From: Deltaproteobacteria bacterium
GTDB lineage: Bacteria; Desulfobacterota; Desulfobulbia; Desulfobulbales; SURF-16
NCBI GenBank assembly: GCA_029939635.1
Contig: JAOZSN010000038.1
Coordinates: forward strand, 1 to 20,899
Length of the DNA stretch: 20,899 nt
Direction: 5' to 3'
Shown: one piece after another, positions 8,083 through 15,229 of the stretch
How positions within the stretch are numbered: position 1 is the first letter of the stretch
Layout: every line of letters starts with the position of its first letter
The notes under the pieces: generated by a model
Seen by the model: only the letters and a program-made list of their open reading frames with translations
Told to the model about the DNA's origin: nothing
The model's database searches: none
Translations under genes and position numbers: made by a program

Positions 8083-8706
8083 TTAAATCAAACCAGCATC
8101 CTGCATATCATCAATAATTACATCGACGAGCTGATTTACGGCGCGCTTGATCGAGGTGGGATTAAAGCTCTCGGTCTGGCCACCCCAGACCAACTTTTCA
8201 CCCTCCACCGCATAGACCCGACTCTCCAGCTGCACCACCCGATTCACCAGATTGCGGCCCGGGACATAGCGAGCAGTATAGGCCTGGGAATAATAGCCAT
8301 GATATCCCCTCGCATAGCCCATTGGCTGCCATGAGAAGTAGCCTTGGGTGTGAATATCCTCCTCATGAACCCCTTTGACAGAGACAATCAGCAAGGCATC
8401 GGCACCTGATTTTTCAACTGCAGCAACCAGTTTTGGCCGGTCTTTAAATTCAGCCAAATTTTCCATATAACGAAAACTTGCAACACCATTGCCCCCTTCA
8501 CGGATGACCTTGTCAACAAAGGAGGTCTCAAAGAAACGACGGTTGATGTCCTTATCCAGCATGGCAACAACCATCACCTTAGTAAGAGGAGGGCCATTGT
8601 ACTGCTCATCATGCCAACTATTAACCAAATTCGTCTTGCTACAGCCCGCAAGCAAGCCAGTCATTACCATCAGCAACGCACATATCCGCACCAAACTATT
8701 CCGCAT
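8083..8706 (-). CDS. Outer-membrane-type lipoprotein, DUF4136-like
   Basis: 207 aa. N-terminal signal with a clear lipobox LLAGC giving lipidated Cys22 after cleavage. The mature part starts with an NSWHDEQYNGPPLTKVMVVA segment and has RRFFETSFVDKVI (56-68), a pattern seen in lipoproteins annotated with DUF4136 or similar, in which a conserved W-x-D-x-x-Y-x-G-P run precedes a Rossmann-like beta strand; this assignment is tentative. A Tyr/Gly-rich loop sits at about 122-142. Ribosome site GGGAG lies 6 bases before ATG 8706. It follows the cytochrome remnant by 17 bases and precedes the DUF2914 gene on the same strand. Function unknown. Confidence 0.7.
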   Translation of the reverse strand: MRNSLVRICALLMVMTGLLAGCSKTNLVNSWHDEQYNGPPLTKVMVVAMLDKDINRRFFETSFVDKVIREGGNGVASFRYMENLAEFKDRPKLVAAVEKSGADALLIVSVKGVHEEDIHTQGYFSWQPMGYARGYHGYYSQAYTARYVPGRNLVNRVVQLESRVYAVEGEKLVWGGQTESFNPTSIKRAVNQLVDVIIDDMQDAGLI

Positions 8707-8723
8707 CTATCACTCCCATCACT

Positions 8724-9004
8724 TTATTTTTTCTGGCATACGGTAATCGCTTCCTTCGCTAGCGACTCCAGACTGTCCAATACTTTTTTTGTTTGTCGTC
8801 ATCCAGGTCTGTTGAATAGGAAACCATTCGGGTTGTGGTATTCCACCACTCCCCACTTTAATAGTCACCAATACGGTCACAGATACGCTGGGTAGAATGA
8901 CAGGTAGTGCACGAGTTTTCAATAAGCTCTACACAGTCAGCTGCCAGAACGGGTTGAACCAAAACAGACATGAACAGCAAAGCCACAAAACATTTTTTCA
9001 GCAT
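8724..9004 (-). pseudogene. Broken small one-haem cytochrome c
   Basis: ATG at 9004 has a good ribosome site (AGGAG, 6 bases upstream). It opens with a signal peptide (MLKKCFVALLFMSVLVQPVLA) and a mature start with one CTTCH haem-binding motif followed by RICDRIGD. The frame hits TAA at 8858-8860, after 48 codons. Translation past this stop stays protein-like (SGEWWNTTTRMV and STDLDDDKQKK), then needs a one-base shift at the A7 run (8784-8790) to continue as VLDSLESLAKEA up to a TAA at 8724-8726, just before the lipoprotein ribosome site. One nonsense codon plus one frameshift indicate a decayed small periplasmic cytochrome of about 93 residues. A short haem peptide could still be made from the intact 5' part. 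Confidence 0.7.
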
Positions 9005-9201
9005 AAGCATCTCCTGCGTCAGCATGACATCAATATGACACTTCAAAGTTAACCAAACACTAGCAACAACGAACCGACCAATTTCGAATTATGAAGAGAG
9101 GGGCTATCGTTAAACCGGTAGAAGCTGGCGGCTGAACGAACACCTGAAACATACCCCAATTAACAGAAAAAACAAACCGCTTTCCAGCCACTAGGGCAAG
9201 G

Positions 9202-9984
9202 TCAGTTATTGGCAATCAACTCCAGAAGTCGACCGGTATGGGCATCAATAAAGATCTTTTCATCGCGACCAGCCCCGACCTCCTGCGCCAGCAGGGGAGG
9301 TAGCTCCAGGTTCGGCTCCACCTCGTAGGCCACTGCGGCTACATAGGCCAAAACGGCTTCACCTGTGCCAACGTGAATTAACAGTTGCGGTGGGCTAATA
9401 ATCTCTGGGGAAGCCAAAGGGGATTCCGGCAGTTGTGACAAGGCAATCTCCAGGGCATCGGCCCCTTTAAGCCCTGCCTCGCTGGCCAGATCAAGACCTC
9501 CATGGAACTGCCCACTCAACATCACAAACTGCTGATCCGGGCTGGTCTGCACCACCAACTGGCGGTTAAAGACCTCCAGCCCCTTATATAATTGTTGAAA
9601 TTTATAATAGTGATTGCCCAACGCATCCTGCTTGCTGGTTAACTCCTGTAAATCATCGTAACTGGCAAGATCAAAATAATCTACCCCAGCCGTCAGAATA
9701 AAAGATTTAACCTCCTTTTGGTCTGCTAGGTGAATAGGCTCCTGGCCAGCGGCCAGGAAAAAAGTTTCTTCGTTGCTATGGCCCTGTTGGGCCGGAAATT
9801 GTTGGGCGATAAATATTGCTGAGTCAGACTGCCCTTGCCTGGTGGACCTGGCCTGGTCATCAGCTTGCTGCTCTTGCGCTTCACCATTATATCCTACCCT
9901 TGCACCACCAGGTGGAAAAAACAACAATAAGACCAAAAGAGCAACGGCTGGCAACATGAGCAGCCACCATTTATTTTTATTCAT
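9202..9984 (-). CDS. Stand-alone M4-type propeptide protein (FTP and PepSY-like domains)
   Basis: 260 aa with a hydrophobic N-terminus (6-23) that is a signal peptide or a membrane anchor, then a Gln-rich low-complexity linker (33-70). Residues 112-145 match the fungalysin/thermolysin propeptide motif FTP (HYYKFQQLYKGLEVFNRQLV). Residues about 168-258 resemble the PepSY half of M4 propeptides, ending with the typical FIDAHTGRLLELI. No peptidase domain follows; the frame stops right after the propeptide. In the family the FTP/PepSY segment chaperones folding and inhibits the protease until it is cleaved. The M4 catalytic gene directly upstream on the same strand lacks this segment, so this protein is probably its propeptide supplied in trans. 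No clear Shine-Dalgarno precedes the ATG; a strong hairpin ends 15 bases upstream. Confidence 0.8.
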   Translation of the reverse strand: MNKNKWWLLMLPAVALLVLLLFFPPGGARVGYNGEAQEQQADDQARSTRQGQSDSAIFIAQQFPAQQGHSNEETFFLAAGQEPIHLADQKEVKSFILTAGVDYFDLASYDDLQELTSKQDALGNHYYKFQQLYKGLEVFNRQLVVQTSPDQQFVMLSGQFHGGLDLASEAGLKGADALEIALSQLPESPLASPEIISPPQLLIHVGTGEAVLAYVAAVAYEVEPNLELPPLLAQEVGAGRDEKIFIDAHTGRLLELIANN

Positions 9985-9998
9985 AATTATTCACTAAG

Positions 9999-10032
9999 AC
10001 CAGGGCCATACCTGTTTTGGCATGGCCCTGGT
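9999..10032 (-). other. Perfect 11-bp hairpin before the propeptide gene
   Basis: ACCAGGGCCAT (9999-10009) and ATGGCCCTGGT (10022-10032) are exact reverse complements around a 12-base loop. It sits 15 bases upstream of the propeptide start with no T-run after it, so it is more likely a leader or processing structure than a terminator. A second stem, TATCTAAT (10049-10056) with ATTAGATA (10071-10078), lies next to it. Confidence 0.6.
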
Positions 10033-10127
10033 GATTACGGGTAGAGCTTATCTAATGGGTATCTTGAATAATTAGATATTCGGAGTCTCCCTGCGGCCCC
10101 TTACCTGGTTCGAGGACAAGGAGCAGT

Positions 10128-10178
10128 AAAAAATAAAAAGCGCGGCATATTAGTGATATGTGAGCATTTTTATTTTTT
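10128..10178. terminator. Candidate bidirectional terminator between M4 protease and propeptide genes
   Basis: AAAAAATAAAAA (10128-10139) and TTTTTATTTTTT (10167-10178) are perfect reverse complements and flank a weaker inner stem CATAT-tagtg-ATATG (10146-10160). Either strand therefore gives an A-tract, stem and T-tract. The inner stem is AT-rich, so termination could be partial, separating M4 from propeptide expression. A further imperfect hairpin (GGCC at both ends) lies just after the M4 stop. Confidence 0.45.
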
Positions 10179-10246
10179 GCTGTGACGCAGTAATCGGGAC
10201 AAATAGCAATTATTCAAGGTGGCCTAATGCAAGCACTAGTGGCCTT

Positions 10247-12778
10247 TTACCAAAGCTCAACCTCATTTATATCAAACCAGCGCATATTATAACCGTTGCG
10301 CATCCGAATAAGAACACTGGATGTGCTGCTATTCGGCAACTCAATCACTGTACTGCCAGCTGTGAGCTTAACCTGCTCAGCCACCATCTGCCACTGGCCA
10401 TTCTGACCAATGAAGACAGCAAATTCCCTGGCAAAACCATCGCCGTTCCAGTGAATAACCAGTTGTTTAAGTTCACTTACCTCAGCCAATTCCAGGGTAA
10501 GCCACTCCTCCTGATAAGGGGAGTAGAGGGGCCGGGACACCCAGTTGCTCTGCTGATTATTATCAACGAGATTGGTAGGAACCCAGCTCGGGCCATAGTA
10601 GGAAGAACTGCGCACCTGCGCCCACAGGGCAAGGTTAACAACTGGGTCATCCGCACAATCGCTAACCTCACAACCAGTATCGCACCAATTAAGACCCTGC
10701 TCCTGGCAACTGCTCTCATCACCACAAAGCTCTGGATGCTCTGGCGAGCAGATCTCTACAACCTGCGGACATTCATCCTGCTGGCAGCTGGAGTCACACC
10801 AATTAAGGCCCTGCTCCTGGCAGCTGGTTTCATCGACACAGAGTTCGGGATGATCGCTATCGCATTGATCGGCAACCACAGTGGTCAATGAAAGACGAAC
10901 TACGTTTGACAACTCTGACCAACCGTTGCCACGTACAATGCGGGCAGCAAGAAAGACCTCGCCATCGGTGATATCAGCACTCAGTTGTGACCAGGCCTGG
11001 TCCAAGGATAACTCAGCAGACACCTCCACACTTGCAACCCCGTCAGGATCCATAAGTGGGGTGGAGGAAAGGTATAGGCGATAACTCTCTGCCCCACTGC
11101 TTAACCTGAACTCCGGAGCCGTATCCCGCTCAACATCCTGCCCCATGGTCAAACCAAACAGGGCCAGACTGGCTGGATCAGGATTAAAGTTCAGGGCTGT
11201 GGTCTGTTGCTGGCGATACTCAACAATACCCTGCATGGCAGCCGTACTTGCCTGGGCACCTGTGTCCAGGCGAGAAATAATATCGACATTCTGGCCCATT
11301 ACCTCAAACATTTTAGCTGACATTTCAGCCATACGGACGATCATCTCGCCGATACGGCCCATCATCTCAAAAACATCCTTACAAATCTCCATGCCAGCCT
11401 TACATATCTGCTGGCCTGCCGCCAGAAACTTACCAAAGGAGGTATTACCGCCACCGAACATGTTCATCATGGAAATCATATTGTCGGCCATACCTGCTCC
11501 CAGCGAGGCAACCTGTTGCACCATATCGCCGGTACCCTTCAGTATGCCTTGAATCATGGAGCCAATGCCTGAACCAGAACTATTAACAGAGGAAGCCATG
11601 TCATACAATTCACTGGCCATCTCATTATCTGAAGAGAGAGAGGTGGTGTCAGTATCGTCATTATCATCATTATCATCATTATCGGGAGAAGTAGTATCTC
11701 CAGTATCAGTGTCTGTTGCATCACCACATGGAGTCCAGTCACCTGGAACCTCAATGGCATCAAAAGAACGTTGTACACCATGCCACTCTGGCGAACACTC
11801 ACCATAGATAGTCTTAGCAGAGTTAGCCAGCAAGGATCTGGCCTGTTTATGATCGGTGGAGCTGGTAAAGGTATTGGTGGAGGCGTGGTAGTATATCTCC
11901 AACGCCTTGTCCAGGCCAATGCCGTTGACCTGCACATCATTTTCATTCTGGGGATGAGTACCACCCTCGGCCAACAAATTAAAAGCTAAAGAAAGCAGGC
12001 TCATATTGAAATGGACACAGCCATAATCCTTGGTACAGACCTCCTGACCGTTGATGTAAAGCGTACTTTTAAACTCCGGGTAGGTATCAGGATAATCTTC
12101 GGTCTGGCTGGAGGGATCATTGAGCAACCTAATCACCTTGTTGGCAGAATCAGACCCAGCAGGAACCATGCTCTCGCCCATACTGTAACTATCGGCGGTA
12201 ATAATTAATGTATCAGGGTTACCATCCTCGCTACCACCAGACTCCTTCCAGATCTCGGCAGATACGCCAAAGATATCAGAAAGAGCCTCGTTTATAGCGC
12301 CAGACTCATCCTTATAGGTCAGATTAGACTCAGTATGGGTAACACCGTGGGTAAACTCATGGGCCACCAGATCAAAAGCGCCGCCGGGCATCGACATCAT
12401 TTCACCATCGCCGTCGCCAAACATGAAGCGCTTGTTGTTGTTATCGTACATGGCATTATTGCCATTACACTGGCCACTAAAACCAAAACGGGCATGAATT
12501 GAAACCTTAAGGGCAATACCCTGGTCATCAAAGGAGTTACGGTCAAAATAATGTTTATAAAACCAATAGGCATTACTCAAGGTCTCTGCCGCAGCACGGC
12601 TATAGTCATCCTTGTCATGGTCGACTCTGGTACCGGGTAGCAGGCGCTCAGCGTTTTGCTGAGTGAGACACTCATTATCCAGGTCATAAATCTCCACCGA
12701 CGGAGCGGCGAAGACAAACTCTCCCAGACAACTAACAGTGATGAGCAATGCGAGACAGGCTAGTTTAAAAAATCGCAT
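10247..12778 (-). CDS. Secreted M4 (thermolysin-family) metallopeptidase lacking its propeptide, with C-terminal helical, Cys-rich and F5/8C domains
   Basis: 843 aa from ATG 12778 (AGAGGA, 7 bases upstream). An earlier in-frame start inside the preceding gene gives no signal peptide and is rejected. Order: signal peptide (1-24); catalytic domain (about 26-346) with HEFTH (His140, Glu141, His144), third zinc ligand Glu164 in NEALSD at thermolysin spacing, and GCVHFN with His256 at the place of thermolysin His231. Then an Asp-rich linker (353-380); a Met-rich amphipathic helical region (about 385-525); a beta-type domain (about 552-634) similar to the companion protein's C-terminus; two Cys-rich repeats (639-670 and 677-708) and an F5/8 type C domain (about 715-843). 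The FTP/PepSY propeptide expected before the catalytic domain is missing and is encoded by the next gene. The N-terminal part of the catalytic domain is also shorter than in thermolysin. Zinc proteolysis outside the cell is well supported; the target is unknown. Confidence 0.88.
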   Translation of the reverse strand: MRFFKLACLALLITVSCLGEFVFAAPSVEIYDLDNECLTQQNAERLLPGTRVDHDKDDYSRAAAETLSNAYWFYKHYFDRNSFDDQGIALKVSIHARFGFSGQCNGNNAMYDNNNKRFMFGDGDGEMMSMPGGAFDLVAHEFTHGVTHTESNLTYKDESGAINEALSDIFGVSAEIWKESGGSEDGNPDTLIITADSYSMGESMVPAGSDSANKVIRLLNDPSSQTEDYPDTYPEFKSTLYINGQEVCTKDYGCVHFNMSLLSLAFNLLAEGGTHPQNENDVQVNGIGLDKALEIYYHASTNTFTSSTDHKQARSLLANSAKTIYGECSPEWHGVQRSFDAIEVPGDWTPCGDATDTDTGDTTSPDNDDNDDNDDTDTTSLSSDNEMASELYDMASSVNSSGSGIGSMIQGILKGTGDMVQQVASLGAGMADNMISMMNMFGGGNTSFGKFLAAGQQICKAGMEICKDVFEMMGRIGEMIVRMAEMSAKMFEVMGQNVDIISRLDTGAQASTAAMQGIVEYRQQQTTALNFNPDPASLALFGLTMGQDVERDTAPEFRLSSGAESYRLYLSSTPLMDPDGVASVEVSAELSLDQAWSQLSADITDGEVFLAARIVRGNGWSELSNVVRLSLTTVVADQCDSDHPELCVDETSCQEQGLNWCDSSCQQDECPQVVEICSPEHPELCGDESSCQEQGLNWCDTGCEVSDCADDPVVNLALWAQVRSSSYYGPSWVPTNLVDNNQQSNWVSRPLYSPYQEEWLTLELAEVSELKQLVIHWNGDGFAREFAVFIGQNGQWQMVAEQVKLTAGSTVIELPNSSTSSVLIRMRNGYNMRWFDINEVELW
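10655..10864 (-). repeat. Two tandem Cys-rich repeats in the M4 protease
   Basis: Two 32-residue units separated by six residues share the pattern C-x(2)-(D/E)HPELC-x-(D/E)-(D/E)-(T/S)SCQEQGLNWCD-x(2)-C (10769-10864 and 10655-10750). Both keep six Cys, and the DNA also repeats closely (for example CCAATTAAGRCCCTGCTCC on the plus strand). They probably form disulfide-bonded spacer modules between the beta domain and the discoidin domain. Confidence 0.8.
11658..11684 (-). repeat. Three 9-bp tandem repeats coding the Asp-rich linker
   Basis: TCATTATCA is repeated three times (the last ends in G). On the coding strand it gives repeated Asp-Asn-Asp residues in the linker between the catalytic and helical regions of the M4 protease. 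Such a tract keeps frame on expansion (3 aa per unit) and may bind calcium. Confidence 0.8.
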
Positions 12779-12818
12779 TGAAAATTCCTCTAAATAAAAA
12801 GTGAATGTTTTATTTACT

Positions 12819-13580
12819 CTAGTCAACCAGGACAACCTTAACGGAGTTGGACAGGACAGAAACCTTGTCTTCTTCATCAATGCCCTTAACAGCCAGATAG
12901 AGGGAATCACCTTCAGCGACATCAACGGCCTGCAGCCAGGCATCATCGAGGGAATTAGTATCGTTTACCAGGATACTCATAGTCTGACCACCGCTGAAGG
13001 TTTGAGTGGTGGAGACATAGAGAAGATAGCGACTGGAGTCACCGCTCATGGTAATTACGGGGGCGACAATCCGGCTTATCTCAGCATTCATGGCAGGTGA
13101 GGTAAGCAAAACAGTGGTGGTATTGGCCACTGGTGCCTGGGAGTTAGCCAAGGTCTCGATGGTGGCAGACATAGTGTTCATCGTCCCAACCACATTATCA
13201 GACATACCACCCATCTTGTCACTCATAGCCACGATCTTATCGGCCATGACCAGAATTTTGTCTCCAAAATCACCGATACGATCGGCCATTTTACCAATAT
13301 CATCTGAAAGGGCTAGAATGGTATCAAGAATCTTCTGCATGGCCTCAAGCATCCGATCCATAATCGGTCCCATGACGGACTCCATCCCCTGCCCCATCAT
13401 ATCCATGGGGTTTGGGAAAAACATCTGCCCGGTAATAGTCTTATCGCTATCAGCAGGATCAGGGATGACAATGGTTCCCTCCACCGTGCTTGCTTCAGTG
13501 GCCATGGCCGAGGTGCTGGTAAGGGGCATGCTGATGCCGACAAAAAGGGCCAAGAGCAGAATAATACATGATGGTTTCAT
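12819..13580 (-). CDS. Secreted Met-rich heptad-repeat companion of the M4 protease
   Basis: 253 aa; signal peptide 1 to about 27, a short Pro-rich stretch (38-60), then at 91-146 eight 7-residue units of the type (M/L)(A/S)D(K/R)(I/M)xx (for example MADRIGD, MADKIVA, MSDKMGG, MSDNVVG), typical of a coiled coil or amphipathic helix. The C-terminal domain (about 165-252) aligns by eye with residues 552-634 of the M4 protease: RYLLYVSTT with YRLYLSST, LDDAWLQ with LDQAWSQ, GDSLYLAVKG with GEVFLAARI, and VLSNSVKVVLV with ELSNVVRLSLT. It lies 40 bases upstream of the protease start, so the two are very likely in one operon. Ribosome site AGGTG before ATG 13580. No known family recognised; a scaffold or adaptor that pairs with the protease is an inference. 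Confidence 0.8.
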   Translation of the reverse strand: MKPSCIILLLALFVGISMPLTSTSAMATEASTVEGTIVIPDPADSDKTITGQMFFPNPMDMMGQGMESVMGPIMDRMLEAMQKILDTILALSDDIGKMADRIGDFGDKILVMADKIVAMSDKMGGMSDNVVGTMNTMSATIETLANSQAPVANTTTVLLTSPAMNAEISRIVAPVITMSGDSSRYLLYVSTTQTFSGGQTMSILVNDTNSLDDAWLQAVDVAEGDSLYLAVKGIDEEDKVSVLSNSVKVVLVD

Positions 13581-13600
13581 TTTTTCACCTGGATATAAAA

Positions 13601-13641
13601 GTTATAATCTCACCCTTGCGATCTCACATGACACCGCAAGG
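13601..13641 (-). promoter_or_regulatory. Likely promoter -10 and overlapping inverted/direct repeats upstream of the companion-protease operon
   Basis: On the minus strand a TATAAC -10-like box (13601-13606) lies about 20 bases before the companion start codon. Next to it are an inverted repeat CCTTGCG (13614-13620) / CGCAAGG (13635-13641) with a 14-base centre, and a direct repeat ATCTCAC (13607-13613 and 13621-13627, 14 bases apart). The inverted repeat covers where a -35 box and a regulator would sit. No good TTGACA is seen, which suggests activator dependence or another sigma factor. Confidence 0.4.
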
Positions 13642-13818
13642 ACAGTTCACTGTAGTATCAGGACATTAAGCAAAGTACGTACCGTTCTGGTGGCTGGAGA
13701 ACTGAATCATGTCAAAGGGAGAAAAAATGCCCATTAATTAGCTATTTAATCTCTCAACTAATTAACTACATATTGTCACAGTAAAAATAATGACACTACC
13801 GAAGAGCATAAAACAGGA

Positions 13819-13882
13819 GAGACTGTCTCAGTGAAGCAAAACCGAGACATTTGAGACGAGAGATGAGACAGGCTGTGAGACA
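13819..13882. promoter_or_regulatory. Cluster of TGAGACA-like sites in the divergent intergenic region
   Basis: GAGAC occurs five times in 63 bases (13819, 13844, 13853, 13865, 13877), the last three at exact 12-base steps. TGAGACA is perfect at 13864-13870 and 13876-13882, and appears inverted as TGTCTCA at 13824-13830, forming GAGAC-t-GTCTC with the first copy. The region separates the minus-strand protease operon (start 13580) from the plus-strand DUF4388-HDOD gene (start 14041), so it could control either. In the rest of the 460-base gap (13581-14040) I see the two promoters listed separately and no gene. Confidence 0.45.
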
Positions 13883-13958
13883 AGGGCAACACCGAGCCAC
13901 TGCTCGAAAATAGCATCACAGATGAATAGTGCAAAAGCTCAGCGCAGCAGCTTTCAGC

Positions 13959-13988
13959 TTGCCTGCCAGAGAAAGATTATCCTATAAT
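13959..13988 (+). promoter_or_regulatory. Sigma70-like promoter for the DUF4388-HDOD gene
   Basis: TTGCCT (13959-13964), an 18-base spacer and a perfect TATAAT (13983-13988). Transcription would start near 13995, giving a leader of about 45 bases with a good ribosome site (AGAGGA, 7 bases before ATG 14041). Confidence 0.55.
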
Positions 13989-14040
13989 AGTATGTGCATG
14001 ATATGTATCCCAGGCAGCACCCCATTTTCAGAGGAAACTC

Positions 14041-15229
14041 ATGTTCTACCGTGGCGAACTGGCTAATTTTTACCCACCTTACTTCCTGGCATTTCTGGCA
14101 TCCTTTAACCAGGACGGTATTTTAGTCATCCATGACTCTGAGCCATTGACCATTTCCATCATGGATGGCGCTGTGATTGATGCCCACTCCAGCAGGGCTG
14201 ACACCACCCTGTTGCGTACCCTGCTCCATAAAGGAACCATTAACCGCAGCCAGCTACAACAGGTCATCAATGCCAAGAAAGAAACACATCTCTCCTGTCG
14301 TCAGGTTCTGCGCAGCCTGAATTTTTCCCCATGGCCACCATCCAGGCTGACATTATCATGGCCACGGAAGAGGTGGTTTTTCAATTCTTCCTACGCCGCT
14401 CTGGAAAATTTAAATTTACCGACACCCTGGCCTATGAAAATCACATAAAAAGTAATCTTAAAATAAATGACCTCATCATCGACCAGGCAGGGTGGATGAA
14501 CGGGAGGAGATGAAAACCCAGCTTGGCAACCTGCAACAGCTGGTCACCCTCACAGATGCGGGTGTTCAGGCAAAACCAGCCAATCGTGCCATGGAAATTA
14601 TGCTGCAGATGGTCTCTGGCACAAATTCCATCCACAGCCTAGTGCTTACTGCCGCTACCAGCTCCCTCTTCCCGGAAGGGGACAAGAAAATTGAGACGCT
14701 GAGCACAGAATTATGGCATCACTCCCAAGGCTGTGGCCTTGCAGCCCGCATCATTGCGAGCAATGTACATTATCCTGCCCCCGAGGAGGCCTTTGTTGGT
14801 GGTCTGCTCCATGATATTGGCCGCCTGGCCAACCTTCTCCACTTCCCTGAAAAATATGAAAGGATTGAGGCTCAATTTCGTCAGGGCAAAGACATCTTGG
14901 CTCTGGAACAACAGCATCTGGACTGTGACCACACTACCATTGGCCAAATGCTGGCCGAAAAATGGCATTTACCACCGCTTCTCCAAGCCTGCATAGAACA
15001 GCACCATGCTCCGCTGGAAGCCAGTGAGGCATGCCGTATGCTCACAACCATAGTTTCCCTGGCAGATTATCTCAGTCTGGCATACAGCAATGAAAATGAT
15101 CTGCCAAAACCTGCCACCATTCTGGCAGTGGAAGAAGAACTCGGCCTTAATCAGCAGAGAATGGCCACCATAGAAAGACAGGTCGCGCAACAATTTGGTC
15201 ACCTGGCTGCCTTGGAAGGACGCAAATAA
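14041..15229 (+). pseudogene. DUF4388-HDOD signalling protein interrupted by two -1 frameshifts
   Basis: Three consecutive frames together encode one protein of about 396 aa. Frame one (14041 to about 14325) carries the start of a DUF4388/PATAN-like domain (GELANFYPPYFLAFLASFNQ, then DGAVIDAHS). The second frame (about 14331-14490) completes it (MATEEVVFQFFLRRSGKFKF, then LKINDLIIDQAG). The third (14492-15229) begins VDEREEM, the expected end of such a domain, and holds an HDOD domain with HHSQGCG, GLLHDIGRL, CDHTTIGQMLAEKWHLPP and EQHHAP. Each junction needs one extra base and falls in a homopolymer: TTTTTCCCC (14322-14330) and GGG (14490-14492). HDOD proteins act in signalling and motility control without a known enzyme activity. 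The strong promoter and ribosome site and the intact HDOD frame suggest either recent inactivation or sequence error. A histidine kinase follows on the same strand. Confidence 0.75.

Noticed and set aside
10095..10120. tRNA-like T-arm (GGTTCGAGGAC)
   Set aside because: No matching acceptor stem, D-arm or anticodon arm can be formed around it.
10160..10891. Plus-strand ORF of 243 codons opposite the M4 C-terminus
   Set aside because: It is antisense to the Cys-rich and discoidin domains, which are clearly coding on the minus strand.
12779..12946. Longer N-terminus of the M4 protease starting inside the companion gene
   Set aside because: It would bury the signal peptide that starts at ATG 12778, which has its own good ribosome site.
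13048..13737. Long plus-strand ORF opposite the companion gene
   Set aside because: It mirrors the regular heptad codons of the real minus-strand gene and lacks a ribosome site or recognisable protein features.
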